NCBI GenBank assembly: GCA_002862715.1 | Contig: PKDV01000088.1 | Span: 1-35,691 of the forward strand | DNA: 35,691 bases | Direction of reading: 5' to 3' | From: Flavobacteriaceae bacterium | GTDB lineage: Bacteria > Bacteroidota > Bacteroidia > Flavobacteriales > Flavobacteriaceae | Part shown: positions 8,403 to 16,361 of the stretch, piece by piece | How the letters are laid out: the number at the start of each line of letters is the position of its first letter | How positions within the stretch are numbered: position 1 is the first letter of the stretch | Notes under the pieces: generated by a model | Told to the model about the DNA's origin: nothing | The model's database searches: none | The model's input: only the letters and a program-made list of their open reading frames with translations | Translations under genes and position numbers: made by a program

Positions 8403-10028
8403 ATGATTAATAGTTTTTTTAATGTTCCAAAACCCAAAAATGAGCCAGTTTTAAACTATAAAAAAAATAGTCCTGAGAGAAAATCTGTATTGAATGAATA
8501 TGACAAACTATTTAATACAAAAATTGATATCCCATTATATATTGGAGATGATAAAATATTTTCAAAAAAAAGAAAAAAAATTTTTCCTCCTCATAACCAC
8601 AAACATGAACTTGGATCTTACAGTATTGCTGAGAAATTGGATGTCAAAAATGCAATAAAAAGTTGCCTAAAGTCTAAAGAAAAATGGGAAAATTTGTCAT
8701 TTGAAAATAGGTCCTCTATTTTTTTAAAAGCAGCTGATTTAATTTCTGGAAAGTATAGATTTAAAATTAATGCAGCAACAATGCTTGGACAATCTAAAAA
8801 TATATATCAAGCTGAAATTGATGCTGCATGCGAATTTGCAGATTTTTTGCGTTTTAATGTTTTATTCGCGTCACAAATTTATTCGAACCAACCAATTCAA
8901 AGTAATGGAGTAATAAACAGGCTCGAATACCGAGCTCTTGAAGGCTTTATTTACTCGATTACTCCATTTAATTTTACTGCAATTGCTGGTAATTTGTGTG
9001 CTGCACCTGCTCTAATGGGTAATGTTGTTGTTTGGAAACCTAGCGATTATCAAATTTACTCAGCTAATGTAATAATGGAAATTTTTGAGGAAGCGGGTTT
9101 ACCAAGCGGAGTTATTAATATGATATCTGGAGATCCAAATGAAATTTCTGAAATTGTTCTGTCTCATAAAATGTTTTCAGGACTTCATTTCACAGGTTCA
9201 ACTGAAATTTTCAAAATTCTTTGGAAAAAAATTAGTAACAACCTAACGAAATACTTGAACTACCCCAGAATTGTTGGGGAGACTGGTGGTAAAGATTTTA
9301 TTCTCGCACACAAGACAGCAAAAATTGATGAATTAGTTACTTCAATAATTAGAGGTGGTTTTGAATTTCAAGGACAAAAATGTTCAGCAGCTTCTAGAAT
9401 TTATTTGCCAAAATCTATTTCTAAAAAAGTAATTGAAAAATTAAAAGATAAATTATCAGAGTTATCCATTGGTTCGCCAAATGACATGAACAACTTTATT
9501 ACATCAGTTATTCATGAAAAATCTTTTGATAAAATTGTTGATTATATTGAAAATGCAAGAAAAGACAAAAATGCAAATATAATTTATGGTGGGACATATG
9601 ATAAATCAATTGGTTACTTTATAAAACCAACTCTAATATTAACTGAAAATCCAAATTACATAACAATGCGTGAAGAAATTTTTGGTCCAGTCGTAAGCAT
9701 TTTTGAGTATGAAGATGAAGATTTTAATAAAACCTTAGATCTAGTAAATAATACTTCAAAATATGGACTAACAGGTGCAATTTGTTCTCAAAATAGAAAC
9801 ATTATTAAACATGCTACAGAAATTTTAAAAAATGCAGCTGGCAATTTTTATATCAATGATAAACCTAGCGGTGCAGTTGTTGGTCAACAACCTTTTGGTG
9901 GAAGTCGGGCATCAGGTACAAATGACAAGGCAGGATCATATTTAAATTTACTCAGATGGGTTTCTCCAAGGTTAATTAAAGAAACCTTAAATCCACCTAG
10001 TAATTACAAATATCCTTGCATGGACTAG
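8403..10028 (+). CDS. pruA: L-glutamate gamma-semialdehyde (P5C) dehydrogenase
   Basis: This NAD-dependent enzyme oxidises glutamate semialdehyde (from delta-1-pyrroline-5-carboxylate) to glutamate, the second step of proline breakdown. The 541-residue length and long N-terminal arm match the ALDH4 family rather than ordinary aldehyde dehydrogenases. Visible motifs are the active-site approach ITPFNFTAIAGN (186-197), GETGGKDF with catalytic Glu293, GQKCSA with catalytic Cys327, and the C-terminal PFGGSRASGTNDKAG that is characteristic of P5C dehydrogenases. No proline dehydrogenase gene is in the window, so it is a stand-alone enzyme, not a PutA fusion. Its TAG stop overlaps the rsmG stop on the other strand in a shared CTAG. 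Confidence 0.9.
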   Translation: MINSFFNVPKPKNEPVLNYKKNSPERKSVLNEYDKLFNTKIDIPLYIGDDKIFSKKRKKIFPPHNHKHELGSYSIAEKLDVKNAIKSCLKSKEKWENLSFENRSSIFLKAADLISGKYRFKINAATMLGQSKNIYQAEIDAACEFADFLRFNVLFASQIYSNQPIQSNGVINRLEYRALEGFIYSITPFNFTAIAGNLCAAPALMGNVVVWKPSDYQIYSANVIMEIFEEAGLPSGVINMISGDPNEISEIVLSHKMFSGLHFTGSTEIFKILWKKISNNLTKYLNYPRIVGETGGKDFILAHKTAKIDELVTSIIRGGFEFQGQKCSAASRIYLPKSISKKVIEKLKDKLSELSIGSPNDMNNFITSVIHEKSFDKIVDYIENARKDKNANIIYGGTYDKSIGYFIKPTLILTENPNYITMREEIFGPVVSIFEYEDEDFNKTLDLVNNTSKYGLTGAICSQNRNIIKHATEILKNAAGNFYINDKPSGAVVGQQPFGGSRASGTNDKAGSYLNLLRWVSPRLIKETLNPPSNYKYPCMD

Positions 10029-10642
10029 GAAATTGGAATAAAAATAATTTTTTTTGTTTTAAAAAATTCCTCAGAATAATCTGAAGATATTTCATAAATT
10101 TCAGCCTTACACAATCCCTCAAGCTCTTTTTTTAAATCACCACCTTTAAGTAAAATCAATCCATGTTTTTTATTTTTTGATTTTTTTATTTTATTATTAG
10201 CCCAACTAAGTAATGTTTTTGTATCAGCTACAGATCTGCAAATCAAATAATCATATTTTTTTTTAACAAATTCTAATCTTATAGATTTTGTAGTGATATT
10301 TTTTAAATTCAAACTTTTTATTACATCATTCACAACAAATATTTTCTTTTTTTTTGAATCAATTAATGTAAAATTCACGTGAGGAAATAATATAGCCAAT
10401 GGTATTCCAGGAAAACCTCCACCAGTTCCAACATCAATTATATTTGTGTCATTTGAAAAATGTTTAAACTTTGCTATTGACATTGAGTGCAGTACATGTC
10501 TAACATAGAAGTTTTTAAAGTCATTTCTTGAAATGACGTTGATTTTATTATTCCAAAAAGCATAAATATCATAAAGAGATGTAAATTTTTCTCTTTGGAT
10601 TTCCGTTAGGTTAGGGAAATATTTAAAGACTTCTTGAACCAT
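10025..10642 (-). CDS. rsmG: 16S rRNA (guanine-N7) methyltransferase RsmG (GidB)
   Basis: RsmG methylates N7 of a conserved guanine in the 530 loop of 16S rRNA using S-adenosylmethionine. The SAM-binding motif reads IDVGTGGGFPGIPLAILFP, preceded by RHVLHSMSIAK and followed by LIDSKKKK and the LICRSVAD block, all standard for the family. From the ATG at 10642 the protein is 205 residues, normal length. An in-frame TTG at 10654 is less likely because it lies inside a -7-like box (TATTTTTG). The gene is single and converges on the P5C dehydrogenase gene with a 4-bp overlap. Confidence 0.93.
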   Translation of the reverse strand: MVQEVFKYFPNLTEIQREKFTSLYDIYAFWNNKINVISRNDFKNFYVRHVLHSMSIAKFKHFSNDTNIIDVGTGGGFPGIPLAILFPHVNFTLIDSKKKKIFVVNDVIKSLNLKNITTKSIRLEFVKKKYDYLICRSVADTKTLLSWANNKIKKSKNKKHGLILLKGGDLKKELEGLCKAEIYEISSDYSEEFFKTKKIIFIPIS

Positions 10643-10651
10643 TATACTTAA

Positions 10652-10659
10652 CAAAAATA
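10652..10659 (-). promoter_or_regulatory. Candidate -7 box for rsmG
   Basis: On the minus strand TATTTTTG matches TAnnTTTG and ends 9 nt before the ATG at 10642, which would give a nearly leaderless message. No clear -33 element is seen, and AT-rich DNA produces such matches by chance. Confidence 0.3.
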
Positions 10660-10726
10660 AGTAAGATGTTAATTAAATTTTTTATTCATTAATATTGAAC
10701 AATTTATATTTATAAAAAATTTATAA

Positions 10727-11917
10727 ATGAAAAAATCTTTATCAAATAGAATAAAAGAATTACCAGCATCTGCCACACTTGAAATGTCTGCAAAAGCAAG
10801 AGAACTAAAAAATAGTGGAATCGATATTATTGGGTTAAGTGTTGGGGAGCCTGATTTTGGAACTCCAAGTTTTATTAAAGATTCAGCCATAGATGCAGTT
10901 AATCAGGGATACAATTCTTACACCCCTGTAGATGGTTACTCAGAGTTAAAAGAATCAATCATTTTTAAATTTAAAAGAGATAATAATTTAGTTTATGAAA
11001 AAAATCAAATAGTTGTTTCAACTGGTGCTAAACAGTCAATTTATAATGTAATTCAGGTCCTTATCAATCCAGGAGATGATGTTATTATTTTCTCGCCATA
11101 TTGGGTGAGTTACTCTGCTATGGTCACATTGGCTGGGGGGAATCCAATTGATTTGAAATCGGATATTAGCTCTGATTTTAAAGTTAGTCCCAAACAACTG
11201 GAGGAGGTTATAACTCCTAATACCAAACTAATCTTATTAAACTCACCGAATAACCCTAGCGGATCAATTTACTCTGAAAAAGAATTAAAAGATCTCTCAA
11301 ATGTAATTTGTAAATATCCAAATACTTATGTAATGTCTGATGAGATTTATGAACATATCTATTACGATAATTATAAACCATTTAGCTTCGCGGGAATTGA
11401 TAAAATGTATGACAAAACAATTACTGTCAATGGTTTATCCAAAGCATACGCTATGACAGGTTGGAGAGTTGGTTACATAGGTGCCCCAGAATGGATTGCT
11501 AAAGCATGTACCAAATTACAAGGTCAAACAACAAGTGGAACAAATTGTATAGCCCAAAGAGCGGCAATTACAGCCCTCAAATCACCACTAAGTAAAATTA
11601 AATATATGATTGATGAGTTTAATTTTAGAAGAAACAGAATCTTGGATTTAATAAAAGATATCGACGGTTTCAAAATAAATAGACCTAAGGGGGCTTTTTA
11701 CGTTTTTCCTGACATTTCAATTTTTTTTGGCAAATCTATCAATGGTACGGAAATCAAAAATGCTACAGATTTTTCGCTATTTCTTCTTGAAAAAGCAAAT
11801 GTTGCTACAGTAACTGGAGACGCATTCGGTTGCCCTAATAATATTAGAATTTCATATGCTGCTTCACTTGAAAAGATTGAGGACGCATTGAATAGAATAA
11901 AAAATGTTTTGAATTAG
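10727..11917 (+). CDS. Class I pyridoxal-phosphate aminotransferase, aspartate-type
   Basis: This fold-type I aminotransferase resembles the thermophile/Bacillus type of aspartate aminotransferase (subgroup I-beta), which links oxaloacetate and aspartate through glutamate. Visible features are GLSVGEPDFGTP (36-47), NSPNNPSG (172-179), SDEIYEH (204-210), the Schiff-base lysine Lys239 in NGLSKAYAMTGWRVGY, and a C-terminal RISYAAS arginine that binds the substrate carboxylate. The length of 396 residues is typical. Exact substrate range cannot be read from sequence; prephenate or aromatic substrates are possible in this subgroup. It converges on trkH with a 4-bp overlap (TTAG, a stop on each strand). 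Confidence 0.88.
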   Translation: MKKSLSNRIKELPASATLEMSAKARELKNSGIDIIGLSVGEPDFGTPSFIKDSAIDAVNQGYNSYTPVDGYSELKESIIFKFKRDNNLVYEKNQIVVSTGAKQSIYNVIQVLINPGDDVIIFSPYWVSYSAMVTLAGGNPIDLKSDISSDFKVSPKQLEEVITPNTKLILLNSPNNPSGSIYSEKELKDLSNVICKYPNTYVMSDEIYEHIYYDNYKPFSFAGIDKMYDKTITVNGLSKAYAMTGWRVGYIGAPEWIAKACTKLQGQTTSGTNCIAQRAAITALKSPLSKIKYMIDEFNFRRNRILDLIKDIDGFKINRPKGAFYVFPDISIFFGKSINGTEIKNATDFSLFLLEKANVATVTGDAFGCPNNIRISYAASLEKIEDALNRIKNVLN

Positions 11918-13401
11918 CTTTTACTCCAAAAATGTGGGGTGAACAAAATTAAAACTGTAAATAACTCTAATCTTCCAATCAACATCAAAATTGAACACCA
12001 TATTTTAGAGCTTATTGATAAATTCGAAAATGTTTTTGAAGGGCCAACATCACCTAAACCTGGGCCAACATTTCCTAAAGAACTTGCTGCCCCTCCAATT
12101 GAAGTTGTAAAGTCTGAGCCCAATAAACTCAATACACCAGCACCAATAATGAATAGCAATAAATACATAATAAAAAAACCAAGGACTTTATAAACTATAG
12201 TTTGATCAATAGTACTATTATTAAACCTTACCATTAGAATAGCATTAGGGTGCAATGCTCTTTTGAACTCAAGAAATCCATTTTTAATTAATAACAAGTG
12301 ACGCATGACCTTTACACCACCTGAAGTAGAGCCAGTGGAACCTCCTAAAAACATCAAACCAAAAAACAACATAGTTATAAATGGAGACCAAGACGTAAAA
12401 TCAGCTGTAACTAATCCAGTAGTTGTTATAACTGCAACAATTTGAAATAAAGCATGCCTAAATGAATTTTCAAAATAACCAAAGGGAGTATTATCTGAAG
12501 CGGAATAATAACCATTATTTACTAGAGAAAAAAATACAATAATAGTAAACAGAAAAATAAATCCAGTATACCATCTAAATTCGGTATTAGAAAAAACACT
12601 TTTAAATTTTCCACATATAAAGTAATAAATTAAAACAAAATTGCTTCCTGCTAAAATCATAAAAAATATAGTTGTGTATTGTATGGATGGTATGTGATTC
12701 CAAAAAGCTAGACTTGAATTTTTGGTAGAAAATCCTCCAGAAGCCATGGTACTCATAGCATGATTTATAGCATCAAAAAATGGCATACCAAAAATGTAAA
12801 GTAAAATTGTGTTAAGAAAGGTTAGGATAACATAAATTAACCATAATCTTTTTGCTGTATCACTTATACGTGGGTGTAATTTATCAGAGGCTATTCCAGT
12901 AGCTTCAGCATTAAATAGTTGCATTCCACCAATCCCTAGCAGTGGGAGAATCGCAATTGCCAAAACAATAATTCCCATACCACCAATCCAATGAGTCAAT
13001 GATCTCCATAGTACAATACTTTTTGGAAATGATTCAATGTCATTTATTACAGTTGCACCTGTTGCAGTGTAGCCAGACATAGTTTCAAAAAAAGCATCAT
13101 AAAAAAAAGGTAACGACCCAGTGAATAAAAATGGTAACATGCCAAAAACTACCATCAAAAACCATCCAATTGAGACTATCAAAAATCCTTCTCTTTTTTT
13201 TATTCCTATTTTATGATTTTTAGTAAAATAAAAAAGAAAAAAACCACACGAAATATTTATCAAAGTTGATTTTAAAAATCCAGCAGTTGCTCCATCATCG
13301 AAAAAATAACTTGAAAAAGTTGCAATAGCCATAAATAGACCATTAAACAGAACTAAAATTCCTAAAAAACGAAATATAATTTTGAAGTTTATACCAAACA
13401 T
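11914..13401 (-). CDS. trkH: Trk potassium uptake channel subunit TrkH
   Basis: TrkH is the ion-conducting membrane subunit of the Trk K+ transporter. All four pore loops are visible with their filter glycines: TGATVI, ASGGFST, TTTGLVT and LGNVGPGL, separated by paired hydrophobic helices. The longest open frame begins at 13467 inside trkA, but its first 22 residues are not membrane-like. The ATG at 13401 starts directly with MFGINFKIIFRFLGILV, the first helix, and leaves a 1-nt gap after the trkA stop, so I use it. That gives 495 residues, normal for TrkH. It is co-transcribed with trkA, its cytoplasmic gating subunit. Confidence 0.94.
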   Translation of the reverse strand: MFGINFKIIFRFLGILVLFNGLFMAIATFSSYFFDDGATAGFLKSTLINISCGFFLFYFTKNHKIGIKKREGFLIVSIGWFLMVVFGMLPFLFTGSLPFFYDAFFETMSGYTATGATVINDIESFPKSIVLWRSLTHWIGGMGIIVLAIAILPLLGIGGMQLFNAEATGIASDKLHPRISDTAKRLWLIYVILTFLNTILLYIFGMPFFDAINHAMSTMASGGFSTKNSSLAFWNHIPSIQYTTIFFMILAGSNFVLIYYFICGKFKSVFSNTEFRWYTGFIFLFTIIVFFSLVNNGYYSASDNTPFGYFENSFRHALFQIVAVITTTGLVTADFTSWSPFITMLFFGLMFLGGSTGSTSGGVKVMRHLLLIKNGFLEFKRALHPNAILMVRFNNSTIDQTIVYKVLGFFIMYLLLFIIGAGVLSLLGSDFTTSIGGAASSLGNVGPGLGDVGPSKTFSNLSISSKIWCSILMLIGRLELFTVLILFTPHFWSKS

Positions 13402-13402
13402 C

Positions 13403-14752
13403 TTAAAGAAAGAGTTGTTCAACTTTTCTGATAGCTTGTGGCTGAGAGCAAACCAATACCAAATCATCTTTTTGAATGATAAAGTTTCCTAGAGCAATTA
13501 TTCCCTTACCATCTCTAATAACACCTCCTATAGTAGCTTTTTTTGGAAAACTTAGTTCTTTGATTTCCTTTCCAATAACCTTTGAGCCCTCGTGTACCTT
13601 AAATTCAACAATTTCCGCATCCATATTATTTAATTTTGCTAAATCTACTACCTCTCCCCTTCTAACGTATCTAAAGATTGTGTTAGCGGTAAGCATTTTT
13701 TTGTTGACTAAGCTGTCAACGCCAATTGATTTTGTTAAATCAAAATAATCCATGTTTTCAATTAAAGCAATAATTTTTGGTACATCTTTGGACTTAGCCA
13801 TTAAACATGACATAATATTTGTTTCAGAATCATTCGTTACACCCAGAAAAGCATCCATTTTTTCGATATTTTCTTCGATTAAGAGTTCAACATTTCTTCC
13901 GTCACCGTGAATAACTAATGTCTCTGGTAATTTTTCAGCCATTTCGATAGCTTTTTCTTTATCGAACTCAATTAATTTAACATTAATACCTGAATTTGAT
14001 AAAAATTCTGCTGTCTTAAATCCAACCCTCCCACCACCAAGAATCATTACATTTTTGATTTTATTTTTTACCTCCCCTGTTAAACTATAAAGTTCTGACA
14101 CACCTTTTGGTAAAGTAGTAAAATAGACATGATCGCCTAACTCAAAGGTTGTATTTCCCCTTGGAATTAATGTATTCTCGGAATTTTTTCTTCTAATTGC
14201 TATCGGCATAAAATGAACTCCAGGAAAAACCTCGGCAGCTTCGCGAACGGATTTTCCAATGAAAGGTGCATTTTCTTCCAAGGTTGTTCCCATCATGGTT
14301 AGGGCTCCATTTTCAAATTCATGACTATTTTCAAATGCGGTTTGATTAATTAGTAACTGAATTTCTTCAGCAGCAAGTTCTTCAGGAGATACTAATTCAT
14401 CAATTCCTAAAGATTTAAAATCAACATCATTTTTATACTTTTCAAATTCAATATCAGTCACTCTTGCGATTGTTTTTTTACAACCTAACTGTTTTGATAA
14501 CAAACAACACATCAAATTTGTTGTTTCAGATGGAGTAACAGCAATAATCATATCAGATTTATCAATTTGAGCCTTTTTCAAAGTAGCTAGTGCTGAAGGA
14601 TCGCCCTTAATTGCGCGAATATCCAAATGATTATCCGCATAATTTAGAGATTCTTTGTCATTGTCTATTAATGTTATGCTTTGCGATTCGAAAGAAAGTA
14701 GTTTTGCTAAATGAAAACCAATGTCACTGGCGCCTGCGATGGCAATATTCAT
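13403..14752 (-). CDS. trkA: Trk potassium transporter NAD-binding regulatory subunit TrkA
   Basis: TrkA is the peripheral cytoplasmic subunit that gates TrkH in response to nucleotide binding. The protein has the double RCK layout: a first Rossmann domain (IAIAGASDIGFHLA at 3-16), a TrkA-C domain around 150-225, a second Rossmann domain (VMILGGGRVGFKTAEF near 235-250) and a C-terminal TrkA-C domain around 370-449. The length of 449 residues is typical. It is the first gene of a two-gene trkA-trkH operon and has a candidate -7 box just upstream. Confidence 0.95.
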   Translation of the reverse strand: MNIAIAGASDIGFHLAKLLSFESQSITLIDNDKESLNYADNHLDIRAIKGDPSALATLKKAQIDKSDMIIAVTPSETTNLMCCLLSKQLGCKKTIARVTDIEFEKYKNDVDFKSLGIDELVSPEELAAEEIQLLINQTAFENSHEFENGALTMMGTTLEENAPFIGKSVREAAEVFPGVHFMPIAIRRKNSENTLIPRGNTTFELGDHVYFTTLPKGVSELYSLTGEVKNKIKNVMILGGGRVGFKTAEFLSNSGINVKLIEFDKEKAIEMAEKLPETLVIHGDGRNVELLIEENIEKMDAFLGVTNDSETNIMSCLMAKSKDVPKIIALIENMDYFDLTKSIGVDSLVNKKMLTANTIFRYVRRGEVVDLAKLNNMDAEIVEFKVHEGSKVIGKEIKELSFPKKATIGGVIRDGKGIIALGNFIIQKDDLVLVCSQPQAIRKVEQLFL

Positions 14753-14772
14753 CGATTTAATATTATTTTATG

Positions 14773-14780
14773 CAAATATA
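14773..14780 (-). promoter_or_regulatory. Candidate -7 box for trkA-trkH
   Basis: On the minus strand TATATTTG (followed by CA) is a full match to TAnnTTTG, ending 20 nt upstream of the trkA ATG in the 139-base divergent gap between trkA and porT. The -33 region is T-rich but has no clean TTTG. Confidence 0.4.
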
Positions 14781-14891
14781 ACAAGTTTAAATTCTGTGAA
14801 ATTACATGATTATACTTTAAAATAGTAAACGTTTTTGAAGAAAAAACAATATTTACAATATTAATTTGTTATAGATGTTAGACATTGAATT

Positions 14892-15605
14892 ATGAAATAC
14901 TCACCAATATTAATTTTTTTTTTACTTCTGCAGACATTATATAATTTAAATGCACAAAACAAAAAACTAGAAAATTTGAGACTAGATGATTCCAAGAGTG
15001 TGAGATTTGGATATTATTTAGGAATTAATTTTTATAATTTAAAAAACAATTATTTTGAAACTAACAACAGTCAAACTTTTAATTTGGCTGTTAAAAGCAA
15101 GCCTGGATTTGATGTTGGTTTGATAGCTGATCTTCGTTTGAATAATTTTTTTAATATTAGATTTCATCCTGGTGTAGCATTTGTAGAAAGGGAAATAAAA
15201 TTTCCATTTTCAGAAGAACAATTTTCAGAAGCTTTAATTAACCGTGTTGTTAAATCAAACTATATTAGATTTCCATTAGGATTAAAATTTAATACAAGAA
15301 GAATTGGAAATTTTAGACCTTTTATTATGGGTAGTTTTTCTAAAAACATTAATTTGTCAAGTAATGAAAAAAGTATTGAGGATAACACAAGCGGTACATT
15401 TAGAATGAAAAATAATGTTAATGGATGGGAGTTTTCAATTGGAACTGAAATTTATCTTCCATTTTTTAAATTTACGCCATCAGTTCATGGCTTTTTTGGA
15501 TTAACCAACGAAATTTTAAAAGACAATGATGAAAACAGTCCATTCACTAGATACATTAAATCTATGAAAAGCAGGGGGTTTTTTTTAAGATTCACTTTTG
15601 AGTAG
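14892..15605 (+). CDS. porT: PorT-family outer-membrane beta-barrel protein, T9SS
   Basis: PorT/SprT is an outer-membrane protein needed for type IX secretion. The 237-residue protein has a signal peptide (ILIFFLLLQTLYNLNAQ), then alternating beta-strand patterns ending in an aromatic strand GFFLRFTFE, typical of an outer-membrane barrel closing in Phe. Blocks such as GFDVGLIADLRLNNFFNIRFHPGVAF and YIRFPLGLKF match the PorT/outer membrane beta-barrel family. Its position next to an RNA methyltransferase and a TamA-like protein is the arrangement I know for porT in Flavobacteriia. Its last 14 bases overlap the end of the convergent methyltransferase gene. Confidence 0.82.
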   Translation: MKYSPILIFFLLLQTLYNLNAQNKKLENLRLDDSKSVRFGYYLGINFYNLKNNYFETNNSQTFNLAVKSKPGFDVGLIADLRLNNFFNIRFHPGVAFVEREIKFPFSEEQFSEALINRVVKSNYIRFPLGLKFNTRRIGNFRPFIMGSFSKNINLSSNEKSIEDNTSGTFRMKNNVNGWEFSIGTEIYLPFFKFTPSVHGFFGLTNEILKDNDENSPFTRYIKSMKSRGFFLRFTFE

Positions 15606-16326
15606 AATTGAGTCTTCTGTAAATTTCTGATACAATAATTGAAGTTGAAGATGCTACATTCAAACTCTCAACAACCGAAATTCCACTTGAGGGAATTTTA
15701 ATTTTCAAGTCGATTAAATCTGAGATTTTTTTTGAAATACCATGACTTTCGTTACCAAAAACAAAAAAAACATTCTTAGGAATTTCTGTATTGTAAATAT
15801 CTAGACCACTTGTATCAGCCCCAATAATACAATATTGATTCTGTTTAAAGTATTTATCCAAGTTAAGATAACTAACACAAACCTTACTGAGTGAGCCCAT
15901 ACTTGCTTGAACAACTTTTGGATTAAAACAATCAACTGTATCTTGAGAGCAAATTAAATGTTTAATTCCAAACCACTCACACACTCTGATAATTGTTCCT
16001 AAGTTACCAGGGTCATTAATACCATCTAGAGCTATATTTATTTTCTGTTTAACAAATTTTTTTGGTTTAGGTAACTCAAATGCAGCCCAAACCATGGAAG
16101 GAGAACTGTGATTACTTAATTTATTTAATTCTTTGGGGCTAATTAAACTAACGTTGAAAGGATAATTTTTTGTGTCAAGTGATGCAAAACAGTGAACCGG
16201 ATTAATACCACTTTTAATAATCGTATCAATGCACCTTACACCCTCTGCTGAAAAAAGATTGTACTTTTCCCTATACTTTTTTAGATTTAATTTTCTAAGT
16301 TTTGCAAGAGTTTTTTTGCTAACCAC
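15592..16326 (-). CDS. SpoU/TrmH-family RNA 2'-O-ribose methyltransferase
   Basis: This SPOUT-fold enzyme uses S-adenosylmethionine to methylate a ribose 2'-OH in rRNA or tRNA. The three trefoil-knot motifs are visible: NDPGNLGTIIRVCEWFG (motif 1), VFGNESHGIS (motif 2) and IPSSGISVVESLNVASS (motif 3). An N-terminal substrate-binding extension with KKYREKYNLFSAEG precedes them. It has 244 residues. The start is a GTG at 16326; no nearby ATG fits. The exact target nucleotide cannot be told from sequence. The gene is divergent from tamL, and the probable tamL promoter overlaps its first codons. Confidence 0.88.
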   Translation of the reverse strand: MVSKKTLAKLRKLNLKKYREKYNLFSAEGVRCIDTIIKSGINPVHCFASLDTKNYPFNVSLISPKELNKLSNHSSPSMVWAAFELPKPKKFVKQKINIALDGINDPGNLGTIIRVCEWFGIKHLICSQDTVDCFNPKVVQASMGSLSKVCVSYLNLDKYFKQNQYCIIGADTSGLDIYNTEIPKNVFFVFGNESHGISKKISDLIDLKIKIPSSGISVVESLNVASSTSIIVSEIYRRLNSTQK

Positions 16327-16344
16327 CTATTTGATGTATTTTTG
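16315..16344 (+). promoter_or_regulatory. Bacteroidota-type promoter for tamL
   Basis: TTTG at 16315-16318 and TATTTTTG at 16337-16344 are separated by 18 nt, matching the -33/-7 pair (TTTG, then TAnnTTTG) described for Bacteroidota primary sigma factor. Transcription would begin around 16350, just before the TTG start at 16362. The -33 box lies inside the first codons of the divergent methyltransferase gene. This is the best promoter match in the window. Confidence 0.55.
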
Positions 16345-16361
16345 AGTTAATTGAAATACAC

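Noticed and set aside
11939-12193. 84-codon + strand open frame inside trkH
   Set aside because: It is antisense to the conserved TrkH C-terminal pore region, has no recognisable family, and the trkH coding pattern explains the open frame.
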